DNA of 64,000 bases from Methylophaga sp. (GTDB taxonomy: Bacteria > Pseudomonadota > Gammaproteobacteria > Nitrosococcales > Methylophagaceae), in assembly GCA_002706095.1 (NCBI GenBank), contig PAJP01000004.1, forward strand, positions 115,062 through 179,061, in the 5' to 3' direction. The translations under genes and the position numbers were made by a program. Shown in pieces: positions 46,624 to 55,850 of this stretch. The notes beneath the pieces are model-generated. The model saw nothing but the letters and a program-made list of their open reading frames with translations. It was not told the DNA's origin and searched no databases. Positions within the stretch are counted from its first letter, which is position 1. The number at the start of each line of letters is the position of its first letter.

Positions 46624-47112
46624 TCAATCGTTTTTAGCTGATAAATTTGCGTTCTTTATGGCGATTTCCAGCGTATCAAGATTAGGAATAAAGGCCACTT
46701 TATTACCCACTTTTATTTGGCAATACAGATAATCAGAGTTGTTCTGGTCGTGTGTCATTTTAAGCGCCGAAGCGTTTAGCGTAATGAGTTGTGGTGAACC
46801 TGTGCAAGGAATCGCATAATACCCAATATCGGCATCAGCATTAATGCCTTCGATAATGCACAGTTTGTTAGCAGGATAAAGTGTTTCTATATTTTGCTTG
46901 AGTAAAGTCTCAAGATCGACAACAGCTAATTTTTTTTGTTGCCATTCGACCCACTCTAACCAAGGAGTCATCTTCGTGGCCGCTTGTTTAATCGTTGCTT
47001 TTGGAAGCACTTCCGTTATCGTGCTGTTTGGCAGCAGTAGGTAATGTTTCTGCAGTGGAATCAGCATGCAGTGCACGAATTGAGCTTGGGCAGGTTTTTC
47101 CATATCTGACAT
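46624..47112 (-). CDS. CheW-like protein (ChpC position)
   Basis: 162 aa single CheW-like domain protein, e.g. CMLIPLQKHYLLLPNSTITEVLP and KLAVVDLETLL. It directly follows chpA with no gap, the place where Pseudomonas carries ChpC, and probably couples receptor and kinase. Sequence similarity is only at family level, so ChpC is inferred from position. Confidence 0.8.
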   Translation of the reverse strand: MSDMEKPAQAQFVHCMLIPLQKHYLLLPNSTITEVLPKATIKQAATKMTPWLEWVEWQQKKLAVVDLETLLKQNIETLYPANKLCIIEGINADADIGYYAIPCTGSPQLITLNASALKMTHDQNNSDYLYCQIKVGNKVAFIPNLDTLEIAIKNANLSAKND

Positions 47113-50100
47113 CTACTGTGTGGTTTCCTGAAAACTGACTTTACCCAGCAATTTCTGCATCTGCCAGATGAGTTCTTCTTCTTGGTAAGGTTTGCCCAAA
47201 TAGGCATTCACACCGATTTCCAGGGCTCTTTCACGATGTTTATTCCCTGTTCTTGAGGTGATCATGATAATTGGAAGATGCCTGAATTCTTGGTCATTAC
47301 GTACAATCGAGGCGAACTCAAAGCCATCCATGCGAGGCATTTCAACGTCTAACAGAATAATGTCGGGCTTCTGCTCATGTAATTGCGATAGCGCATCAAC
47401 GCCATCACGAGCTGTCATGACTTCGAAGCCGATACGACGTAAAAGATTGCCTGTCGCTTTGCGCATGGTAATAGAGTCATCGACGACCATCGCGGTTGGC
47501 AGTCTGTCTTGTAACTGTTCGAGTTCACGTTCGAGGTTAATCGCATCGTCAGTATCCAGAGAAATATTCTGGCTACTATCCATCAGTGTGGGTATATCCA
47601 ATATAAAGACCACCCGACCATCCCCAAGAATGGTGGCGCCGTTGATGGCTGTAATATGACCAAGTTGTGTACCGACAGATTTAATGACAATTTCGCGGTT
47701 GCTGACAATATCATCCACTAACAAGGCAATGCGTAAGTCACCAGAGCGGAACAGAAGCAGCGGCATTTGATGTTTCAGATTATCAGACAATGATAGTGGT
47801 TTATCGAGCAATGAACTCAGCGGCATAAACCGGTATTTTTCACCCTGAAAATCATAATGCGGTTTATGTGTGCCCAACATTAATTTGATGTCACGAACGC
47901 TGATACGTTCACCTGCCGTGATGGTATTTAAAGGCAGGGCGTACTGTTCATCCTGAATGCGAATTAATAAGGCCTGGATGACAGACAAGGTTAATGGCAG
48001 ACGAATTGTAAATGTACTACCTTTGCCTCGTTCAGATTTGATACTAAGACGGCCTTTCATACCGCGGATTTCATTGCTGACAACATCCATGCCAACACCT
48101 CGGCCAGCAAGCTGAGAGACATTGTCTGCGGTACTAAAGCCTGAGCTCAAAATCAGCTGAATCAGCTCATCTTCTGATGGCATATCATGATGGTTGATAA
48201 GGTTCATGGATAAGGCTTTTTCTCGCACCTTATCGATATTGATTCCTTGCCCATCATCACTGATATTGATGACAATTTCTGAACCTTCACGTGTGATAAC
48301 TAATGACAGCAAACCGTTAGCTGCTTTACCGTGGTTGAGCCGATCTTCGCTATCTTCAATTCCATGCGCAATCGCATTACGAAGAATATGCTCCAATGGG
48401 GCGACAAGGCGGTCAAGAATCGTTCTATCGATATCGAGTTCAGAGCCTCGAATTTTTAACTCGACTTTTTTACCTAACTCAGATGCTGTTTGTCTGACGA
48501 TGCGTTCAAGTCGACCAACAATGCCACTGAAAGGTAGCAAACGGGTGGTCATCAGACCTTGCTGTAAGTCGGTATTAAGCCGTGACTGCTGCAACAGAAT
48601 TGCATCAGTTTCCCTGACCAAGGTATCCATCGAGTGACTGATGTCATGTAAATCAATGACGCTTTCAGTTAGCCCTCGAGATAACTGCTGAATCATGGAA
48701 AAACGATCCAACTCTAATGGATCAAAATCCGATTCATTCTTGAGTCGTTCATCTTCATAACGGAACAAAATCTGAGTTTCCGTTTCAATTTCCAAATTAC
48801 GCAGCTGATCATGTAAACGAGCAACCGTCTCTTCCATTTCGTGAAGTTGCTGACGCAGTGCTATATGTTGTTGCGTCACCCGATCACGCGAAATACTGAC
48901 TTCGCCGGCAAAGTTTGTCAGATAATCCAGAAGATCAGCACGAACTCTGACTTGCTCGACATGTTGAGGCGCTGGTGGGGTATCAGTTTGAATCGGGCTG
49001 ACTGGTAATATATCGGACGCGGTATCGATATCTCTTTCTGCTTGTCTAACTTTTTCTGGTGCAGGTAGCGGTCTGTCTTCAATATGTAAATCCTGGCCTT
49101 CCGTGCGTGTGGATATCTCGGCAATCAAAGATAATGCCGTTTTCACCGGCTGGTGATTGGCTAATTGTTCCTGCATTTCCGCCAGCTTATCCTGACAGCG
49201 TTGCAGTAAATCAAAGAAATCCTCATCGGCTTCTTGTAAGCCATCGCTGACGGCCAACACTAATGTTTCGATTTGATGCGTCAAATCGGCCATAGGTGAA
49301 ATACCCGTCAGCCTTGCGCCTCCTTTTAGCGTGTGTAAGTCACGCTGGAGCTGCAATATATCTTGTTCAGTATGAGTATGGCTCACCCAGGCTTTGATGA
49401 TTTGACTGCTTGAGTCGAGTAGCTCTTGTGCTTCTGCGGCAAAGGCTGACAGCAAGTCATCATCCATATCTGCAGGTATGGCGTAGTCTGTTTCATCCAA
49501 GCCCATATCCTGCTGATGACGTGTTTTTTGAGCTAGGTAGTTATCAACCCGAGCAGAAAAATCGGCAGAGGTGGAAAGCGGCTTATTCTGTAATAAGCTT
49601 TCAATAAACTGGTTTAACTGCTCATACCCCTGTTCCAGTAAGGCATTTAAACCAATATCTTGAGGATGGCATTGATTAATGAGCTTGTTCAGGCTGGCAT
49701 ACGTGTTAGCAATGAGGGTTTGTTGTGCATCGGATGCCGTTTGCTCTAACTGCCGCAAGGTTGAACTAATGGCAAGCAGATTGTCCTGATCCGTGGGCAC
49801 CAATTGCCACTGTTTTAATTGCTTGGTGTAATCTTCAAGGAGTTCATCCGTTTCTTCCAGCAAGATCATCAGAAATTCAGGATCAATGACTGGTGCCAGT
49901 GCCGTTTCTCCAGACGGTGTCAGTTCAGAAATATAGGATGATAATGTGATCAGGTCAGGCTGTTCGCTCTGATTCATCACGTGTTCAAGCAGTTTGTCTA
50001 GGCCATCAACCACCTCATGCATCAACGTCATCTGATGATTATCAAGCACAGTATCGTTCATATGGAGTTGCTTAACAGCTTGATCCATTTCTGTGGCAAT

Positions 50101-52983
50101 CATCGCCATGGTTTTTATGCCGGCAATATTGGCACAGCCTTTTAATGAGTGAACCGAGCGTAAAACTGGCGAAGTGATTTGTCTGGAAAAAGCGATATCG
50201 TTGAGGCTTTGCTTCAGTGTTGAAATATGTTGTTGTGCTTCTGCCACAAAGATATTGAGCAACTCATTATGCTCTTCTTCTGCAATTTCATCCGCTTCCT
50301 GTTCAGATAATGTTTTTGCTTTGATGTATTGATCGACAGATGTGTTGTCTTGAGCACGTTGAATCAGGTAACGGTCAACAGAGCTTATGGGGGACAGTAT
50401 TTCTTCTACAGGAATACTTGTGCGGAATGCCTCAATTTCTTTTAAACGATCCTGCTGGGCAATATAGCGTGCGACACTCGTTTGTTGAGGTTCAGTAGTG
50501 GTTGTTTCATGCTCTGTATGCAAACGCTGTATGTAGCTTTCAACGCTGGTCATAAGTGGACTTTGCTGCTTCTCTAGCCCCCACTTCATACGAATATATC
50601 GTTCGACGCCCGTAGGCAGAATGGGATCTATTTCAAAAACAGGTTTGTCCGGGAAATATTGCGCATCTTGCTGTGCCTGATACGTTGCTAAATCGATATC
50701 TAACCTTGCTGCATCACGTGCTTGACGAATTTGGATATAACGTTCAACAGAGGTGCGTTGGTCCTGCTGTCTTTGCGCTTTTACTTCTTTGAGTAAGGGA
50801 TTTAAGCACCTTTCTTTTAGTTCATACAACGCATCGATGTTATCTGGCGAACTGGTATCTGCTTGAGTGAAACGTGACAGTAGCTCTGGTAAGAGTTGAT
50901 AACTGTCTTGTACTAATTTTTTGACAAGATCATTATCGTCTCGGCTGCCCTCAATGACGTGATTCAACACATCTTCAACAGCCCAGCAAAGATCGGCAAT
51001 GACCTGAGCCTCTGCCATACGCCCGCTACCTTTAAGCGTATGGAAGTGACGCCTTGTTTCATTTAATGCTGCCTGATCCTGCTGTTGAATCCAGGCAGGA
51101 ATGTGGTGCGCTAGTTCCTGTAACACTTCTGTGGCTTCTTCAATGAAGATAGCAGCTACTTCAGCATCAATACCCTCAGCAAAATGCCAGTCTGCGTCAG
51201 CGCCTGAATCTGTGCCGGCAATGTTGGGTTGGTCAGTTGATACCTCGACTGGGGATGAATGAACGGTATCATCGATAAAGTCATATGGCTCAATACGCTT
51301 ATCCTCAACGGATAGCGCAGGTTCGGCGGAAGTCTCTGTGTCAATTATGACGTCTTCATCAGTCGCTGTTTCATATTCATTATCGAACTGCAGCAGTTTG
51401 GTTTTAGCTGTTGCCAGATAATCGTCATCAGCCTGTCCGTGATGACGCACGCCCTCCATGTATAATTCGCAGCAAGCAATGATATCAGCCAAACGTTGCA
51501 GCTTAATCGCCGAGAAGGTTTTCTCCCCTGCGTGATAATCAGATAGTGTCTCCGATGTCATTTTCACGATCTCGGCCGCAGCAGCCTGGTCCAGCATATC
51601 AAGACTGCCTGCAATCAAACTTAACTGTTGTTCTGTTTCTCCTAAGCCATCAACATAGCGTTCTGATCGCTCCATTAATGTTAGTGTTTCTTTGATATTA
51701 CTCAGCTCTAGCAAACATTCGGTCATGACTGTTTGGCGCAACTGGTCACTGACGTTTGCCTGTGTCGTAGATGCCAGTAGGGCTTCTGCCTGTAATAAGC
51801 TATCGGCAAGTTGCGTTAAGTCATCTTCACTGGGAATATCACCGCGACTGCTTATCGCATTGAGTTGCTCTACCTGATGATGTAATAGATTGCTGGCTTC
51901 ATACTCTGCAAGTAAAGCCAGTGTGTCTGACATGCTTTGTAATTGTTTTGATGTCGACTCAATCACATCAATATCAACATCGCCATCATGAACGTGTTGA
52001 TTTAACTGTTCTTTTATATCCTGAAGTTGCTCAAGCAAAGCAAGGTGAGCATCACCCAGCGCATTGTCACTCATTCCATAGATACGGGAACGTTGATCAA
52101 AGAAATACAGTTTTAACGTCGCTTTTAGTAAGGTGACATGTGGGCCACGGCTGGTCGCTTTGGCAATGGCTAATAACAGCTGTTTTTCCAAGTCTGCAGG
52201 AAAATCCAATTGTAGGGCGGCTTCACCGGCTTCGCTATGTTGCTTAATTGGTTGAACCAATTTACCCATTAGGGGTTTTATTTGCCCGGCAGACGTCAGT
52301 CCTTGGTGTTCAATAGCTTCAATGAAAGCTTCGGCTGTCCACCAGAACAGGCAGACTTTTTCTTGGTGGCTGGATAAGCGAAGAAAATGCACGATGGCAT
52401 ACATTTGCCTTAGGCTGTCATTATCTTGCTGACGTAACCATTGCAGTAGCAAGACTTGGAAAACATGTCCCAACTTACGTTGTTCAATATTCAATGCTGG
52501 AAGTTTTCGGGCTGGATTGGGTGCAATGCTGTCTGGTAGAGCAATGGAAAGCGTTGGATTAAACAGCTCGATTTCAGTTCTGGTATCTGCTTTGCAGACT
52601 TTTCTCAGCTCGTTAATGATATCCAGCAGGGACAGTGGGTGATCCAGAAAGTCGTTATTCAGCAGTTTGATGTAGTTCGGTAATAGTAATAACGATTTTA
52701 CAATGGCATCCTGCGCCGCTGAGGTATCTGTTACCTGATTATTTTGAAGGGCTCTGACGGCTTTTTGTGTTTCTTCAGTCAGCATTGACGCACCGGACAT
52801 ATTAATCATATCCAGTGTCCCTTTCACCTGATAAAGAGACTCGATAGTATCGGTAAGAAGCTTCTCTTCAGCCTGGCCATCGAGAAAATTATTCATGGCC
52901 GCTAAGGCATGAGCAAGAGACTGCTGCAATTCATCTTGCAGCCAGACTAATGCATCGTAATTGCCTTTGATGAGTTGTGCCAT
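47113..52983 (-). CDS. chpA: ChpA-type hybrid CheA histidine kinase of the Pil-Chp system
   Basis: 1956 aa multidomain kinase controlling type IV pilus activity. In order: an N-terminal degenerate Hpt-like/FimL-like region (YQVKGTLDM, His absent, about 50), long helical region, Hpt with HFHTLKGSGRM (about 646), six TSVxxYI repeats (744-887), Hpt VHSLKGCAN (about 944), Hpt LHTLKGGAR (about 1216), dimerisation, HATPase (HILRNAIAHG about 1536; GRGVGMDVV about 1629), CheW (about 1665-1810) and receiver VVDDS...LLDVEMPRMDG (about 1831-1950). Pseudomonas ChpA is longer with more phospho-acceptor domains. Start ATG 52983 with GGAG 11 nt upstream. Confidence 0.94.
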   Translation of the reverse strand: MAQLIKGNYDALVWLQDELQQSLAHALAAMNNFLDGQAEEKLLTDTIESLYQVKGTLDMINMSGASMLTEETQKAVRALQNNQVTDTSAAQDAIVKSLLLLPNYIKLLNNDFLDHPLSLLDIINELRKVCKADTRTEIELFNPTLSIALPDSIAPNPARKLPALNIEQRKLGHVFQVLLLQWLRQQDNDSLRQMYAIVHFLRLSSHQEKVCLFWWTAEAFIEAIEHQGLTSAGQIKPLMGKLVQPIKQHSEAGEAALQLDFPADLEKQLLLAIAKATSRGPHVTLLKATLKLYFFDQRSRIYGMSDNALGDAHLALLEQLQDIKEQLNQHVHDGDVDIDVIESTSKQLQSMSDTLALLAEYEASNLLHHQVEQLNAISSRGDIPSEDDLTQLADSLLQAEALLASTTQANVSDQLRQTVMTECLLELSNIKETLTLMERSERYVDGLGETEQQLSLIAGSLDMLDQAAAAEIVKMTSETLSDYHAGEKTFSAIKLQRLADIIACCELYMEGVRHHGQADDDYLATAKTKLLQFDNEYETATDEDVIIDTETSAEPALSVEDKRIEPYDFIDDTVHSSPVEVSTDQPNIAGTDSGADADWHFAEGIDAEVAAIFIEEATEVLQELAHHIPAWIQQQDQAALNETRRHFHTLKGSGRMAEAQVIADLCWAVEDVLNHVIEGSRDDNDLVKKLVQDSYQLLPELLSRFTQADTSSPDNIDALYELKERCLNPLLKEVKAQRQQDQRTSVERYIQIRQARDAARLDIDLATYQAQQDAQYFPDKPVFEIDPILPTGVERYIRMKWGLEKQQSPLMTSVESYIQRLHTEHETTTTEPQQTSVARYIAQQDRLKEIEAFRTSIPVEEILSPISSVDRYLIQRAQDNTSVDQYIKAKTLSEQEADEIAEEEHNELLNIFVAEAQQHISTLKQSLNDIAFSRQITSPVLRSVHSLKGCANIAGIKTMAMIATEMDQAVKQLHMNDTVLDNHQMTLMHEVVDGLDKLLEHVMNQSEQPDLITLSSYISELTPSGETALAPVIDPEFLMILLEETDELLEDYTKQLKQWQLVPTDQDNLLAISSTLRQLEQTASDAQQTLIANTYASLNKLINQCHPQDIGLNALLEQGYEQLNQFIESLLQNKPLSTSADFSARVDNYLAQKTRHQQDMGLDETDYAIPADMDDDLLSAFAAEAQELLDSSSQIIKAWVSHTHTEQDILQLQRDLHTLKGGARLTGISPMADLTHQIETLVLAVSDGLQEADEDFFDLLQRCQDKLAEMQEQLANHQPVKTALSLIAEISTRTEGQDLHIEDRPLPAPEKVRQAERDIDTASDILPVSPIQTDTPPAPQHVEQVRVRADLLDYLTNFAGEVSISRDRVTQQHIALRQQLHEMEETVARLHDQLRNLEIETETQILFRYEDERLKNESDFDPLELDRFSMIQQLSRGLTESVIDLHDISHSMDTLVRETDAILLQQSRLNTDLQQGLMTTRLLPFSGIVGRLERIVRQTASELGKKVELKIRGSELDIDRTILDRLVAPLEHILRNAIAHGIEDSEDRLNHGKAANGLLSLVITREGSEIVINISDDGQGINIDKVREKALSMNLINHHDMPSEDELIQLILSSGFSTADNVSQLAGRGVGMDVVSNEIRGMKGRLSIKSERGKGSTFTIRLPLTLSVIQALLIRIQDEQYALPLNTITAGERISVRDIKLMLGTHKPHYDFQGEKYRFMPLSSLLDKPLSLSDNLKHQMPLLLFRSGDLRIALLVDDIVSNREIVIKSVGTQLGHITAINGATILGDGRVVFILDIPTLMDSSQNISLDTDDAINLERELEQLQDRLPTAMVVDDSITMRKATGNLLRRIGFEVMTARDGVDALSQLHEQKPDIILLDVEMPRMDGFEFASIVRNDQEFRHLPIIMITSRTGNKHRERALEIGVNAYLGKPYQEEELIWQMQKLLGKVSFQETTQ
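50323..50754 (-). repeat. six short TSVxxYI repeats in ChpA
   Basis: Peptide repeats at residues about 744, 791, 812, 835, 867 and 881: TSVERYI, TGVERYI, TSVESYI, TSVARYI, SSVDRYL, TSVDQYI (nt 50734-50754, 50593-50613, 50530-50550, 50461-50481, 50365-50385, 50323-50343). Spacing is 14-47 residues. A weaker copy, ARVDNYL, lies near residue 1143. They sit in the linker between the first two His-bearing Hpt domains. Confidence 0.85.
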
Positions 52984-53006
52984 TAGATGACTATCTCCAA
53001 ATAAGC

Positions 53007-54272
53007 TTAGCGAGGTAACTTAAAGCCAGATACAGACTTACGCAGTTCGTTTGTTAACTCTAGAAGTCGACCAATCGAAGCTGCACTCTCATTGGTGCCG
53101 GTAGAGGTTTGCATAGTGATTTCCTGAATAACATTCATGTTCTCAGAGGTCGTCACCGCAGCCGTTGCCTGTTGTTTGGCATTATCGGAGATATTGTTGA
53201 TAAGTTCTGCCAACTGGTGAGAAACACTTTCAATTTGCTCGAGAGAGGTACCGGCATCCTGTGATAGTTTTGCTCCGGCAACGACTTCGGTTGTGCTTTG
53301 CTCCATCGAGCTGATGGCTTCATTTGTGTCGCTTTGAATCGTTTTAACCAGGGCATCAATTTGGCGTGTAGCGTTACTGGAACGTTCAGCAAGGCGCTGA
53401 ACCTCATCCGCTACCACAGCAAAACCGCGACCAGCTTCACCAGCCATCGCAGCCTGAATGGCTGCGTTCAGTGACAGAATATTCGTTTGTTCAGCGATAT
53501 CATTAATCAGTTCAACAATATCTCCGATTTGTTGTGAGCTTTCACCTAAACGTTTGATGCGTTTTGATGTTTCTTGAATTTGTTCACGGATGGTATCCAT
53601 ACCATGTATTGCTTTTTTCACCGCACTGTTACCCTGGATAGCCAGAGATACAGATTGTTGCGCTACATCAGATGATTGGCTGGCACTACGAGATACTTGC
53701 TCGATAGAGCCTGCCATTTGATTGATAGACGAACTGACTTCGGTAATTTGTTGTGCTTGATGCTCACTGGCATCGGTCAGATGTAAGGCAGTTGCTTGTG
53801 TTTCTTGCGCTGCAGAAGCAACCTGCATGGTGGTAGAATTAATTTGCTCAACCAGACTTCTCAATGCGTCTATAGTGTAGTTAACGGAATCAGCAATAGC
53901 GCCTGTGATGTCCTCTGTCACTGTGGCACTGACGGTAAGATCACCATCAGCCAGATCACCCATTTCATCCAGTAATCGAAGAATCGCATCTTGATTGTGT
54001 CTGTTTTGTAATTCCATTTTATCCAGTGACACTTTCAACTGCTGAATAGAAGGCAGGCACAGATTAATAGCTGCCAGTGTAGAGAGAACAAACAGTATGG
54101 CTACACCAATGCTGATATAGAGCAAATTGGGGTAGAGGAGTGTGTACATACCCGTTGCAATCAGCCCTAAGCCTGTCAGGGTGAGTATAAACAGAATGAT
54201 AAACGCGGCCAGTCCCGGCCAGTTCTTACTGTTTTTCAGCGACGAAAATAAAAGCTTGCTGGTTGAGTTCAT
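53007..54272 (-). CDS. short PilJ-like methyl-accepting chemotaxis protein
   Basis: 421 aa receptor. Two adjacent hydrophobic helices (about 18-42 and 49-70) leave almost no periplasmic loop, followed by a HAMP-like region and a full signalling domain with the hairpin tip [20 protein letters not shown]. Pseudomonas PilJ is about 680 aa with a periplasmic ligand domain, which is missing here. Its place between pilI and chpA marks it as the PilJ of this system. Confidence 0.88.
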   Translation of the reverse strand: MNSTSKLLFSSLKNSKNWPGLAAFIILFILTLTGLGLIATGMYTLLYPNLLYISIGVAILFVLSTLAAINLCLPSIQQLKVSLDKMELQNRHNQDAILRLLDEMGDLADGDLTVSATVTEDITGAIADSVNYTIDALRSLVEQINSTTMQVASAAQETQATALHLTDASEHQAQQITEVSSSINQMAGSIEQVSRSASQSSDVAQQSVSLAIQGNSAVKKAIHGMDTIREQIQETSKRIKRLGESSQQIGDIVELINDIAEQTNILSLNAAIQAAMAGEAGRGFAVVADEVQRLAERSSNATRQIDALVKTIQSDTNEAISSMEQSTTEVVAGAKLSQDAGTSLEQIESVSHQLAELINNISDNAKQQATAAVTTSENMNVIQEITMQTSTGTNESAASIGRLLELTNELRKSVSGFKLPR

Positions 54273-54296
54273 ATACCTAGTCCTGATATCAAATTA

Positions 54297-54851
54297 TTAT
54301 GCGGCAGCATTAATAAACCTTTCATCTTCAATAAGTTTCGAGAAACTGAAAACGTCCCATTGTATGTCTTGCTGGTAAACACTACCTGTTAAGTAAGGTG
54401 TAATTTCTTTATGTGCTTGCGTGTCGAGAGAGTCTGGCTCACGTTGAAAATGCTTGAGTCCATAGACTTCATCTACTAATAAACCACTGTTGATGTCTGC
54501 ATCGTTGATAACAATAATGCGGCTTCGTTTAGATAATCTGCTGGGTTTATCAAGAAGATAATGCTTTAGATCCAAGACGGGTAATAGTTCACCACGAAGG
54601 TTAACGATGCCATATACCCAAGCTTTAGCTTTTGGCACGGCGGTAATGTGGTCGGGGACGGGAAAGACTTCTCTGGAATCGTTTAGTGGAATCACAAAAT
54701 GCTGACCAGCAAGACGAAATCCGATGGCTGTCCAGCTTTGCCCAAGCGATTCTTGCTGTGTTAACCCTGCCGCTTTTTGTCTGCTACGGCGTTCGACATC
54801 TTGCAATATGGCAATAATGTCTTCGGGTGTTTGTGGTTGCATCATAGTCAT
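54297..54851 (-). CDS. pilI: CheW-like protein PilI
   Basis: 184 aa with one CheW domain (GFRLAGQHFVIPLNDSREVFPVPDHI, shown in part: AGQHFVIPLNDSREVFPV; VYGIVNLRGELLPVLDL). Adaptor between PilJ and ChpA. Overlaps the pilH stop by 4 bases. Confidence 0.9.
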   Translation of the reverse strand: MTMMQPQTPEDIIAILQDVERRSRQKAAGLTQQESLGQSWTAIGFRLAGQHFVIPLNDSREVFPVPDHITAVPKAKAWVYGIVNLRGELLPVLDLKHYLLDKPSRLSKRSRIIVINDADINSGLLVDEVYGLKHFQREPDSLDTQAHKEITPYLTGSVYQQDIQWDVFSFSKLIEDERFINAAA

Positions 54852-55213
54852 TTATCCAGCAACGATTGAATCTGTTCAATAATCTCATCCTCTGAGACCG
54901 GTTTGCCAAGATAACCTTTGGCTCCCTGGCGGAGTCCCCACATCTTATCGGTTTCCTGATTCTTTGAGGAAACAATAATGATAGGAATGTGACGAGTGTC
55001 ATCATCACGACTTAAAAGACGTGTAGCCTGAAAGCCATTCAGGTTAGGCATAACCACATCCATCAATACTAAGTCTGGTTGTTCTTCTTGTGTAATACGA
55101 ACTGCTTGCTCACCATCTTCTGCAACCAGAACCTGATGACCATGTCGTTCTAACAGTTTTTGAAGCACATATACTTCGGTAGGCGAGTCGTCAGCGATTA
55201 AAATTCGAGCCAT
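54848..55213 (-). CDS. pilH: response regulator PilH
   Basis: 121 aa single receiver domain: acidic pocket ADDS, phospho-acceptor Asp in LVLMDVVMPNLNGFQ, and Lys in GYLGKPVSEDE. In Pseudomonas, PilH counteracts PilG in twitching control. 3 nt after pilG. Confidence 0.9.
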   Translation of the reverse strand: MARILIADDSPTEVYVLQKLLERHGHQVLVAEDGEQAVRITQEEQPDLVLMDVVMPNLNGFQATRLLSRDDDTRHIPIIIVSSKNQETDKMWGLRQGAKGYLGKPVSEDEIIEQIQSLLDK

Positions 55214-55216
55214 AAA

Positions 55217-55627
55217 TTAATTTGCGTCCTGAGTTTTTTCCAGCAAATGTGTTCGGATGGCACCGAGTAAATCTTCACGAGTAAAAGGCTTGGTTAAATA
55301 TTGTTCGGCCCCTACAACGCGTCCTTTTGCTCTATCAAATAAACCATCCTTGCTGGAGAGCATTACTACGGGTATGTCCCTAAATTTAGGGTTATTCTTC
55401 ACTAGTGCACAAGTCTGATAGCCGTCCAGTCGTGGCATCATAATATCGATAAATAAAATATCGGGATGATGGGCACTAATGATGGGTAGAGCTTCAAATC
55501 CATTGTCAGCCGTTAACACATCACACCCTGCTTTTTTTAATAGTGTTTCAGCTGTGCGGCGAATGGTGTTGCTATCATCAATCACCATCACTTTCAGACC
55601 GTTAAATTCGTTTTCACTCTGGCTCAC
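55217..55627 (-). CDS. pilG: response regulator PilG
   Basis: 136 aa single receiver domain: IDDSNTIRRT, phospho-acceptor in ILFIDIMMPRLDGYQ, and KPFTREDLL. It activates pilus extension, via FimL/CyaB signalling in Pseudomonas. Start GTG 55627. First gene of the pilGHIJ-chpA operon; divergent from gshA. Confidence 0.91.
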   Translation of the reverse strand: MSQSENEFNGLKVMVIDDSNTIRRTAETLLKKAGCDVLTADNGFEALPIISAHHPDILFIDIMMPRLDGYQTCALVKNNPKFRDIPVVMLSSKDGLFDRAKGRVVGAEQYLTKPFTREDLLGAIRTHLLEKTQDAN

Positions 55628-55649
55628 GACTATGCTATACCTGAATTAT

Positions 55650-55677
55650 TTTATAATTGTAGTGCACACGAAGATAA
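55650..55677 (-). promoter_or_regulatory. possible promoter of the pilG operon
   Basis: Minus-strand -10 TATAAA (55650-55655) and weak -35 TTATCT (55672-55677), spacing 16. Within the 223-bp gap to gshA, in which I see no other clear feature; the gshA promoter must also be here but is not obvious. Confidence 0.4.
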
Positions 55678-55850
55678 CCCATTTTTGTGTTACAGGCTAG
55701 TGATGACTTGAGTTGAATAATCATCTCAGCGAACTGTAAATTCACAACGGTTAAGTATGAATGACTTGAAATATCAAATTTGTGTCCCATGTCTCTTCTT
55801 ATCGACATTTATACTCAACTCTACACTTTAAAACATAAGCGAGCTTAACC

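Noticed and set aside
47258-48637. 133- and 147-codon frames antisense to chpA
   Set aside because: Shadows of the receiver and ATPase coding regions; Ser/Arg-rich translations typical of antisense frames.
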